6,905 bases of DNA from Alphaproteobacteria bacterium (GTDB lineage: Bacteria; Pseudomonadota; Alphaproteobacteria; Micropepsales; Micropepsaceae). Positions 1-4,510 of this stretch are shown one piece after another. Position 1 is the first letter of the stretch. Every line of letters begins with the position of its first letter. The DNA lies in assembly GCA_025935155.1 (NCBI GenBank), contig JAICVV010000111.1:1-6905 (forward strand), given 5' to 3'. Below the pieces are notes generated by a model that made no database searches, had not been told where the DNA came from, and saw only the letters and a list, made by a program, of their open reading frames with translations. A program made the translations under genes and the position numbers.

Positions 1-211
1 ACGGAATGGTAAGCAAAGGTTCGCCGCTGGCATCGGCGATCTGAATCTCGCAATCGCGGGGCGACTCGCCGGTGCGTTCGGCCACGAGAAGTAAGTCATG
101 GAAAGTGCGGAGCGCCTCGTCCCGCGCCTCATCGAGGTCCGGAAGGTACATGCCTACCCAATCCCGGGATACTTCGTCTCCCTTTCGGAAATTGAAAAAA
201 TACCTGTTCAC
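1..211 (-). CDS. DUF6894 family protein, 3'-truncated by window edge
   Basis: The first 70 residues are visible, starting from a GTG at 211-209. A GGAG lies 9 nt upstream and decides the start; the next in-frame ATG (residue 21) would remove the conserved first strand. The N-terminus NRYFFNFRKGDEVSRDWVG, then YLPDLDEARDEAL, then the end DASGEPLLTIP follow the layout I know for DUF6894: a 'RYFFxxxxG' strand, an acidic 'DxxGxxLPDLxxARxEAL' segment, a helix, and a closing 'DxxGxxLLTVPF' strand. These are small cytosolic proteins of about 70-90 residues, abundant in Rhizobiales and other alphaproteobacteria, with no established function. About 5-20 residues are probably missing beyond the left edge. 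The gene lies 146 bp downstream of the barrel gene on the same strand, so it may be separately transcribed. I recognise the family from its motif pattern, not from a search. Confidence 0.83.
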   Translation of the reverse strand, partial: MNRYFFNFRKGDEVSRDWVGMYLPDLDEARDEALRTFHDLLLVAERTGESPRDCEIQIADASGEPLLTIP

Positions 212-337
212 TCCAAAGCGCTCCAACAACCGTCCCTGCTTTAGATAGTCGCGAAAATCCGTTCAGGTTCCCTCGAAGCGGCCGGTTCGCGAGCGGCGCC
301 AGCATAGCTCCGGCTTGTTTTCCTTGCGGCGCATTAT

Positions 338-349
338 CATCGAACGATG
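338..349. repeat. Short inverted repeat just after the barrel stop codon
   Basis: CATCG-AA-CGATG is a perfect 5-bp inverted repeat starting 9 bp beyond the barrel gene's stop codon (358). A hairpin is possible only with a very tight loop (a 4-bp stem with a 4-nt loop is more realistic), and no T-run follows on the minus strand. It could be a weak transcript-end structure, but it is not a convincing intrinsic terminator. Confidence 0.25.
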
Positions 350-357
350 GAATTACG

Positions 358-1620
358 TCAGATGTGAAGCCTGAGCCCAGCGGTGAAAATTTGGTCGCGA
401 AAGTTGAGCACCTCGAACGGGTTCGGCGCGGAGTGCCGGGAGGAGTACAAATATCCAAACTCCGCGCTGGCGTAGCGGTCGATCAGATAGCGCACCGTGA
501 TGCCCGCAGAAGGATATTGATCGGTGCGCGAAAAAGATGGCCCCTCGAGGTGGCTGTTGGTGTAACCGGCCACAGCCTGAACGATGATATCGCGCCGCGC
601 TTCGTAATCCGCGGAGAGCCGGAACGTCTGATCGTCGGAAACCGTAAAGCCCGGCAATACAATATCGGATGCGGCGTGCGAAGCGGTAAAATGCACGGTC
701 AGTACTTCGGATGGATACCAGTCGACCGCTGCGCCGTAATCAAGTGTGGAAAAGTCGGGCAGGGGGGATTTGAACTCCCGATGCAGCCAGCCGAGGTACA
801 CTTCGCCGTTCCATGTCTTGTTGGGCGCGAAGGCAAGCCCCGCATCGATGCGCCCGCCGGTCGACGATCGCACGTCGTGATCGAAATTGCGTCCGTCGTA
901 GAGGGCGCGCACAAACAGATGATAGCCGGGGGCAAACTGGTAACCGGCGTCAGCGTAAGGCGCATACAGGCTTTCGTCGCGATTGCCATTGCTGAAGCGG
1001 AAGCCGTCGAGCGTGGTCGTCTGCCCCCAATCGTAGCGATCGAAACTGGCGCCCCCGCCCACGATCCAGTCTCCATTCTCGTAATTCAGATGCGACTCGG
1101 CGTGGCCGTGATAATAGCGTGTGTAGTCCAGCTGCTGGCCGATGACTTCGGCCGATTCGAAGCCCTCATGGGCTTCGCCGTAATAGCCTGAGCCGGTCAG
1201 CACCAGGCCTTTGGCCAAAGTGGCGCTGCCGTCGGCGCCGACGGTCCAGTCGGTCAGATCGAGCCGGTCGAATCGCGCATACGCGAGATGGTCGAGATCG
1301 CCGAAAACGCTGAAAGCCCCGCCGTCCCATTTGCGTTGCAGTCGCGCGCTGGGAACGGTTTCGACAAACCAGTCCGGCGAGCGCTGTTGCTGCAGGCGGA
1401 AAACATTGTCGTCGTAATTCGCTGTCGCCCCCAATGCCGGAAAAAGGGTCCAGTCGCCCAGCGCAATCCCCTGCGCGTCGTAATCGGGGCGCGGCCGCTC
1501 CATAACGCCAACCGGCACATTGGCCGCCGCTTGGTCGGCGGCTGCCGGAACGGCCCACAGCAAGGACAGAGCGGCAGCGCATAGGGCCATGCCCCTGTCA
1601 GCCACGCGGCCTTCGGTCAT
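358..1620 (-). CDS. Secreted outer-membrane beta-barrel protein (BBP2-like)
   Basis: 420 aa from the ATG at 1620-1618. Residues 1-10 are polar and basic, 11-28 form a hydrophobic core ending VPAAADQ, so Sec signal peptidase I cleavage near A28 is likely. The mature start carries ERPRPDYDAQGIALGDW (about 41-57) and NYDDNVFR (68-75). This pairing marks the 'putative beta-barrel porin 2' (BBP2_2-type) outer-membrane proteins of alphaproteobacteria. The rest is alternating polar/aromatic strands separated by turns, with no internal helix, ending in the strand-like IFTAGLRLHI. Members are about 400 aa and are often found near exopolysaccharide export genes, so a role in surface polysaccharide or envelope transport is possible; no such genes are visible here, so the substrate is unknown. 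Start choice: an in-frame upstream ATG at 1686 adds 22 non-hydrophobic residues, and an ATG at 1590 would also keep a signal peptide. The start at 1620 is preferred because it follows a purine-rich GAGGGGGGGTGG. The terminal residue is Ile rather than the usual Phe/Trp of barrels. Confidence 0.9.
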   Translation of the reverse strand: MTEGRVADRGMALCAAALSLLWAVPAAADQAAANVPVGVMERPRPDYDAQGIALGDWTLFPALGATANYDDNVFRLQQQRSPDWFVETVPSARLQRKWDGGAFSVFGDLDHLAYARFDRLDLTDWTVGADGSATLAKGLVLTGSGYYGEAHEGFESAEVIGQQLDYTRYYHGHAESHLNYENGDWIVGGGASFDRYDWGQTTTLDGFRFSNGNRDESLYAPYADAGYQFAPGYHLFVRALYDGRNFDHDVRSSTGGRIDAGLAFAPNKTWNGEVYLGWLHREFKSPLPDFSTLDYGAAVDWYPSEVLTVHFTASHAASDIVLPGFTVSDDQTFRLSADYEARRDIIVQAVAGYTNSHLEGPSFSRTDQYPSAGITVRYLIDRYASAEFGYLYSSRHSAPNPFEVLNFRDQIFTAGLRLHI

Positions 1621-1623
1621 AGA

Positions 1624-1637
1624 AGCCACCCCCCCTC
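1624..1637 (-). promoter_or_regulatory. G-rich ribosome-binding region with a G7 run (barrel gene)
   Basis: Read on the minus strand, GAGGGGGGGTGG precedes the barrel ATG, with the seven-G run at 1635-1629 ending 8 nt before the start codon. It is the only Shine-Dalgarno-like segment near this start. Being a homopolymer, its length could vary by slippage and change the spacing. Confidence 0.4.
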
Positions 1638-1740
1638 GCCTATACCCATCCGCTGCGCGGGTTGAATCGCGCGCAGAGCCCGCCATTCAATTATCCAATG
1701 GGGTGCAAACGCAAATTGGGGGCGGAAGGCTCCATCCTCC

Positions 1741-1758
1741 GGTTTACCCGGGGAAACC
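1741..1758. repeat. Imperfect palindrome between the 82-aa gene and the barrel gene
   Basis: GGTTT at 1741-1745 pairs with AAACC at 1754-1758 around a CCCGG-rich centre. A second small inverted repeat, CGGCC/GGCCG, lies close by at about 1766-1780. Both fall 42-100 bp downstream of the 82-aa gene's stop and upstream of the barrel gene. No T-run follows on the minus strand, so a terminator call is weak; an operator or an RNA hairpin between operon segments is equally possible. I found no convincing -35/-10 pair for the barrel gene in 1621-1799, only an AT-rich patch at about 1690-1700. Confidence 0.25.
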
Positions 1759-1799
1759 CACTGGGCGGCCAAAACGGCCGGTGCGCCCGCTGCAGGCGG

Positions 1800-2048
1800 C
1801 TAAAGGGTTCCGAACAATTCCGTCATGAGATAAAGCCCGCCGATCAGGACGCCGGCGCCTGCTCCGCCTACCAGAATCGCGGCGAAGAGGCCGACAATCC
1901 GCTGCATGAAGGGGGTCGGGGAGCGCTGGAACAGGATGTAGAGACCGTATGCAGCGAAGCAGACCGCCCAGAGGACAGCCGCGAAATAAACGAGCGGTTG
2001 GAACATCAGGGCCATTGCTGCGGCCGGTCTGCGCTTCGCGGCCGTCAT
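1800..2048 (-). CDS. Small two-helix membrane protein, unknown function
   Basis: 82 aa. Residues 1-10 are basic (MTAAKRRPAA). Hydrophobic helix 1 spans about 17-40 (FQPLVYFAAVLWAVCFAAYG), a short QRSPTPFMQR loop at 41-50 follows, and helix 2 spans about 51-76 and is rich in Gly and Ala (ILVGGAGAGVLIGG). The basic N-terminus suggests that both ends are cytoplasmic and the protein lies in the inner membrane as a hairpin. The start is set by the ATGA overlap with the stop of the upstream 84-aa gene (2045-2048), which points to coupled translation; no separate ribosome-binding site is seen. An in-frame ATG at 2015 would leave both helices intact but lose the coupling. I do not recognise the family. 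Size and topology would fit holin-like or small accessory membrane proteins, but nothing in the sequence supports one of these over another. Confidence 0.68.
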   Translation of the reverse strand: MTAAKRRPAAAMALMFQPLVYFAAVLWAVCFAAYGLYILFQRSPTPFMQRIVGLFAAILVGGAGAGVLIGGLYLMTELFGTL

Positions 2049-2299
2049 ACCGTACCGGTTTCGATTTGGATACCCGCGCGCGGCCGGCCGGTGCGTCCGG
2101 CTGCCGGTTCCGCCTTGCGATGCCGGACGGGGACAGCGCGGCGCTTGGCCAGGCGCGCAATGCACCGCGCCAGCGCTCCGGCAGCTGCCCGCAACATTGA
2201 AAGCAAGACAAATAGCGCAACGGCGGCGGCGCCAAAGGCGATCACCGCCAGAAGGCCAGCCTTGATTTCCGGAACGGTCAGTTGGGCGAACGCATGCAC
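2045..2299 (-). CDS. Small single-helix membrane protein with cationic tail
   Basis: 84 aa from a GTG at 2299-2297, with AAGGA about 10 nt upstream. A short amphipathic N-terminus (MHAFAQLTVPEIK) is followed by one strongly hydrophobic segment at about 14-36 (AGLLAVIAFGAAAVALFVLL). The tail (about 37-76) is rich in Arg, Lys and Ala (ARCIARLAKRRAVPVRHRK), then comes a short end, IQIETGTV. The positive-inside rule predicts N-out, C-in topology, with the tail able to contact lipids, nucleic acid or a partner. The stop overlaps the start of the 82-aa gene by 4 bp, and the preceding membrane-protein gene ends 35 bp upstream, so all are probably co-transcribed. The family is not recognised. The high Ala/Arg content is partly a GC-composition effect, so the gene call rests mainly on spacing, ribosome-binding site and the clear helix. 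Confidence 0.62.
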   Translation of the reverse strand: MHAFAQLTVPEIKAGLLAVIAFGAAAVALFVLLSMLRAAAGALARCIARLAKRRAVPVRHRKAEPAAGRTGRPRAGIQIETGTV

Positions 2300-2334
2300 G
2301 GCGCCAAATTCCTTTCGGCGTTAATGGGAGCTAT

Positions 2335-2922
2335 TCAGGCCGCAGCCTCGAGCACTTTGTGCGGCCGGCGCGGTACGAAATGTTCGCGTGCCACCGCCAA
2401 TTCGAAGATCAGCGAGCAGTAGGCAGAGAACATCACGAAGGCGAGCGCCGCCCAGCTGGTCCAGCGGTTGCTCATGCCGGTGGCTGCCGCGCCGTACAGC
2501 ATGGAAGCCAGCGCAAAGCACACGATCGTCAGGCCCCACACCACGCGCATGGCGGGCGTGAGACTGGAAATGGAGAGATGCGCACCCAGCATGCGCGTGA
2601 ACACCGTCACCGCCACGAGGCCGGAATTGCTGATGGTGATGAAAAGTAGATCCGGCGCCCAGTTGTCGTCCCAGTCGGGCGCCGATTTTGCGGCGTAATG
2701 CAGCAGCAGATGACACAAGAGCGGCATGAGACCGATCACCAGCCCGGCCGCCCAGTCGCACCAAGCAATTTTGGTCGCGTGCTCAAGAGATTCCGGGCGA
2801 TGCTTTGCGAGTTTCTTATCGTGTTTGGTGCGGCGGCCTTTGGACTCCGCAGCGGAGGCTGAAGAATTTTCCATCGCCTGCTCCGCCGGAACCATCGTGA
2901 AAAAGCGCGATGCCGCGTTCAT
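2335..2922 (-). CDS. Predicted four-helix inner-membrane protein, unknown function
   Basis: 195 aa. Residues 1-50 are hydrophilic, with a Lys/Arg-rich patch (SKGRRTKHDKKLAKHR, 27-42) predicted to be cytoplasmic. Likely membrane segments are about 57-77 (WAAGLVIGLMPLLCHLLLHY), 91-112 (DLLFITISNSGLVAVTVFTR), 125-147 (MRVVWGLTIVCFALASMLYG) and 157-178 (WAALAFVMFSAYCSLIFEL). The end is basic (PRRPHKVLEAAA). A tryptophan- and aspartate-rich loop (SAPDWDDNWAPD, 80-91) lies between helices 1 and 2. The start at 2922 has AGGA 10 nt upstream and overlaps the stop of the preceding gene as ATGA. An in-frame ATG at 2874 would drop 16 polar residues only. No catalytic motif is seen. The gene is second in a tightly packed cassette whose first member has a probable DNA-binding domain, so a membrane sensor or effector under that control is possible but unproven. 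Confidence 0.75.
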   Translation of the reverse strand: MNAASRFFTMVPAEQAMENSSASAAESKGRRTKHDKKLAKHRPESLEHATKIAWCDWAAGLVIGLMPLLCHLLLHYAAKSAPDWDDNWAPDLLFITISNSGLVAVTVFTRMLGAHLSISSLTPAMRVVWGLTIVCFALASMLYGAAATGMSNRWTSWAALAFVMFSAYCSLIFELAVAREHFVPRRPHKVLEAAA

Positions 2923-3440
2923 CTCCGTCGCTTCCTGCCAATGCTGCCGCGCGGCATAGGCGGCGCATTGAGCGAAAACACATTGCGCGTGTTCTTCGCC
3001 TTGGTAATGCGCCCGGTGCGCACCAGCCGCCACAGCTTGTTCTGGATAACGCGGCGCTTGGCGACAATTCCAAACCGGCGATAGAGCCCGATCAGCACCT
3101 GGTCGAGATCGGCGCTGCCCTCGCAGGCGGCGAGCACGGCGAGAATCTGCTTCTCAAGCTGATCGCGGGTGCGCGGGCTGAGTTCTTTCAGCAGCGCCGC
3201 CGGCAAATCCTGCTTGTCTGCCGGTTCGCGCGCCACAAGCGCGCGCGCAGCCGCCGGCGCAGGTTGCGGCTTGGATTCCAGCAGCGCCTGCAACGCAGCG
3301 GCCTGTTCCAGCCAGCGCTGATGCCGCCCGCGCTCCTCGGCGGAAATACCGGGGCGCATCTGTGCCTCGCGCAGGTTTGCCGTCATCTCGGCCAGAAAGG
3401 CGGCAGGATTGTTCCGGGCAGGCTGGCGGCGCATGCGCAT
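2919..3440 (-). CDS. Basic protein with probable winged-helix C-terminal domain
   Basis: 173 aa from the ATG at 3440. Residues 1-15 are very basic (MRMRRQPARN), about 16-57 form a charged helical stretch that may be a coiled coil (EERGRHQRWLEQAAALQALLE), and 58-75 are a Pro/Ala linker. Residues 90-157 look like a winged helix: RTRDQLEKQILAVLAACEG, DLDQVLIGLYRRFGIVAKR, VIQNKLWRLVRTGRITKAK, then NTRNVFSLN as a wing strand. The protein ends GRKRRR. I infer DNA (or possibly RNA) binding; the family is not recognised. Start options are a TTG at 3461, ATG at 3440 and ATG at 3434; none has a strong ribosome-binding site. The stop shares an ATGA with the next gene, so this protein is made together with the four-helix membrane protein. 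A 256-bp divergent region containing phased repeats lies upstream, suggesting possible autoregulation. Confidence 0.65.
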   Translation of the reverse strand: MRMRRQPARNNPAAFLAEMTANLREAQMRPGISAEERGRHQRWLEQAAALQALLESKPQPAPAAARALVAREPADKQDLPAALLKELSPRTRDQLEKQILAVLAACEGSADLDQVLIGLYRRFGIVAKRRVIQNKLWRLVRTGRITKAKNTRNVFSLNAPPMPRGSIGRKRRR

Positions 3441-3497
3441 CCCACGAAGCGGCTTCTGCAAGCCTGCATTACAGGAATTTCAGCGGATTTCAACCAT

Positions 3498-3528
3498 TTT
3501 CTGCGAAGTTTCTGCGATTTTTCGGCAG
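3498..3528. repeat. Helically phased TTTCTGCGA repeats in the divergent region
   Basis: TTTCTGCGA occurs exactly at 3498-3506 and 3509-3517, and a degenerate third copy, TTTCGGCAG, at 3520-3528. The period is 11 bp, about one helical turn. TTCTGC at 3510-3515 is also inverted as GCAGAA at 3528-3533. The array lies 58 bp upstream of the winged-helix gene (ATG at 3440) and about 130 bp upstream of the antitoxin promoter, where a transcription-factor array could act. It could bind the winged-helix protein itself, but this is inference from position only. Confidence 0.4.
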
Positions 3529-3660
3529 CAGAACCGATCGACCCCGCGTGCCCCTGGTAGGCATCAGCATTTCCTGCCGGGTAGAGCCGCGGCTGAGCAC
3601 GCTTGCGATGGTGCAGCCGGTATCGTCGGATGCATCGGCGTTGCGGCGCTTGCCATTCTC

Positions 3661-3689
3661 TTGATGCCTGCGTGTCTTACTGCTATCTT
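3661..3689 (+). promoter_or_regulatory. Sigma-70-like promoter of the antitoxin-toxin operon
   Basis: TTGATG at 3661-3666 and TATCTT at 3684-3689 are separated by 17 bp, matching four of six bases at each of the TTGACA and TATAAT boxes. Transcription should begin about 7 nt after the -10 box, at the A residues 3696-3697, which is at or one base before the antitoxin ATG. Upstream, GATGCATC (3629-3636) is an 8-bp palindrome. CCTC-TAAT-GAGG (3691-3702) is an inverted repeat across the predicted start site. Either could be an operator for the usual autoregulation by a toxin-antitoxin complex. Confidence 0.5.
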
Positions 3690-3696
3690 ACCTCTA

Positions 3697-4026
3697 ATGA
3701 GGACCGCGGCGAAACGCACAGCCAAAACGTCCGGCGCAGCCAAAACATCCGCCGTGGCGACAGCATCCACCGTCGTCTCCACGAAAGGGCAGGTCATCCT
3801 ACCTCAAGCAATCCGCAAGCGGCGCCAGTGGACGGCCGGCACGAAGCTGATCGTGGAGGATACGCCTGAGGGTGTCCTGCTGAAGGCCCGGCCTTTTTTT
3901 CCACCCTCGAAGCCGGAGGATGTTTTCGGCTCATTGCATACCGGCGAGCCTGCCAAGACTCTCGAAGAAATGGATGCTGCCATCATGGAGGAAATAAAGC
4001 GGCGGCATGCTCGCGGTCGATACTAA
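3697..4026 (+). CDS. AbrB/MazE-type antitoxin (VapB-like), partner of the PIN toxin
   Basis: 109 aa. Residues 1-23 are a Lys/Ala/Thr-rich extension (MRTAAKRTAKTSGAAK). Residues 24-66 are an AbrB/MazE/SpoVT swapped-hairpin DNA-binding domain with the hallmark TVVSTKGQVILPQAIRKRRQW and then GTKLIVEDTPEGVLLK. Residues 67-109 form the toxin-binding tail, including PEDVFGSL and a C-terminal helix EEMDAAIMEEIKRRHARGRY. It should neutralise the downstream PIN nuclease and, as a complex, repress its own promoter. The reading frame stays open to 3409, but the ATG at 3697 is preferred because the promoter lies directly before it and upstream residues show no family pattern; no Shine-Dalgarno is present. 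Typical AbrB-type antitoxins of this kind are about 75-100 aa and begin close to 'VSTKGQV', so the N-terminal extension is somewhat unusual and a later start is possible. The gene overlaps the toxin by 20 bp. Confidence 0.9.
   Translation: MRTAAKRTAKTSGAAKTSAVATASTVVSTKGQVILPQAIRKRRQWTAGTKLIVEDTPEGVLLKARPFFPPSKPEDVFGSLHTGEPAKTLEEMDAAIMEEIKRRHARGRY
3883..3900 (+). terminator. Terminator-like hairpin and T7 run inside the antitoxin gene
   Basis: AAGG (3883-3886), a CCCGG loop and CCTT (3892-3895) form a short stem directly followed by a run of seven T (3894-3900), within antitoxin codons 63-68. The stem is only 4-5 bp, so efficient termination is doubtful. The T-run is also a possible slippage site. 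Confidence 0.2.
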
Positions 4027-4390
4027 CATCGTCGTTCGCTATCTGACGACGGACGATCCGGTTCAGGCGAAGCGGGCCAGAAATCTGGTCGACAGCAATC
4101 CTGTTTTCCTGCCGAGTACGGTCGTGCTGGAATCGGAGTGGGTCTTGCGCAGTTATCGCCTCACCCGCCCACAGGTGCTCGCGCAATTGCGCCATTTCCT
4201 CAGCTTGCCCACCGTGACGGTAGAAAATCCGTTGCGCGTTGCAAAGGCGCTTGCCTGGGCGGAGGCAGGGATGGATTTCGCCGATGCGCTCCACCTTGCC
4301 GCCGCGGAAAATTGCGCAGCGTTCATCACCTTCGACCGGCCTCTTGTGAAAGCCGCCCGGTTGCACGGCTTAACGATCCGTTCACCATGA
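4007..4390 (+). CDS. vapC: VapC-type PIN-domain ribonuclease toxin
   Basis: 127 aa, the usual VapC length. The PIN-domain acidic residues are all present: D5 in AVDTNIVVRYL, E42 in TVVLESEWVL, D93 in MDFADALHLAAA and D110 in FITFDRPLVKAA. These would coordinate a metal ion for RNA cleavage; VapC toxins typically cut tRNA or rRNA and arrest translation. The target here cannot be read from sequence. The ATG at 4007 lies inside the last codons of the antitoxin gene (20-bp overlap). GGAGG occurs 15 nt upstream, further than ideal, so translation is probably coupled to the antitoxin, which keeps the toxin from being made alone. No truncation or loss of a catalytic residue is seen, so the toxin should be active. 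No clear terminator separates it from the PBP gene 120 bp downstream. Confidence 0.93.
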   Translation: MLAVDTNIVVRYLTTDDPVQAKRARNLVDSNPVFLPSTVVLESEWVLRSYRLTRPQVLAQLRHFLSLPTVTVENPLRVAKALAWAEAGMDFADALHLAAAENCAAFITFDRPLVKAARLHGLTIRSP

Positions 4391-4510
4391 AAACATGGCG
4401 CGGCCAAAGCGGCGATTCGCGCGTTTAGCCTCCGAGTCTTGAAACCGCCGCAAACATCGACAAGCTAGGAACGCAGGGACGGGCCTGGCGCGAAACACCA
4501 CCCAACGAAT

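Noticed and set aside
240..290. GGAAC upstream of the DUF6894 gene as an EcfG stress-sigma promoter
   Set aside because: A GGAAC is present on the minus strand, but no matching CGTT-type -10 box occurs at the required 16-17 bp spacing.
364..1191. 275-codon plus-strand open frame antisense to the barrel gene
   Set aside because: The minus strand encodes a signal peptide and clear barrel family motifs; the plus-strand product has no domain pattern and no signals.
1662..2324. 220-codon plus-strand open frame opposite the two small membrane-protein genes
   Set aside because: The product is polar and Arg/Ala-rich with no motif, while the opposite strand shows coupled starts and clear membrane helices. 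The small genes are the better explanation, though this is less certain than elsewhere.
3460..3495. TTGAAA ... TGTAAT on the minus strand as promoter of the winged-helix gene
   Set aside because: The boxes are good individually, but the spacer is only 14 bp, too short for a normal sigma-70 promoter.
3409..3696. Upstream in-frame extension of the antitoxin (start at 3409 instead of 3697)
   Set aside because: The extra 96 residues have no family similarity, overlap the divergent gene's start, and include the promoter boxes at 3661-3689.
4391..4510. Possible promoter or terminator between toxin and PBP genes
   Set aside because: TTGAAA at 4439-4444 has no acceptable -10 box at 17 bp, and no GC stem with a T-run is found; nothing can be supported here.
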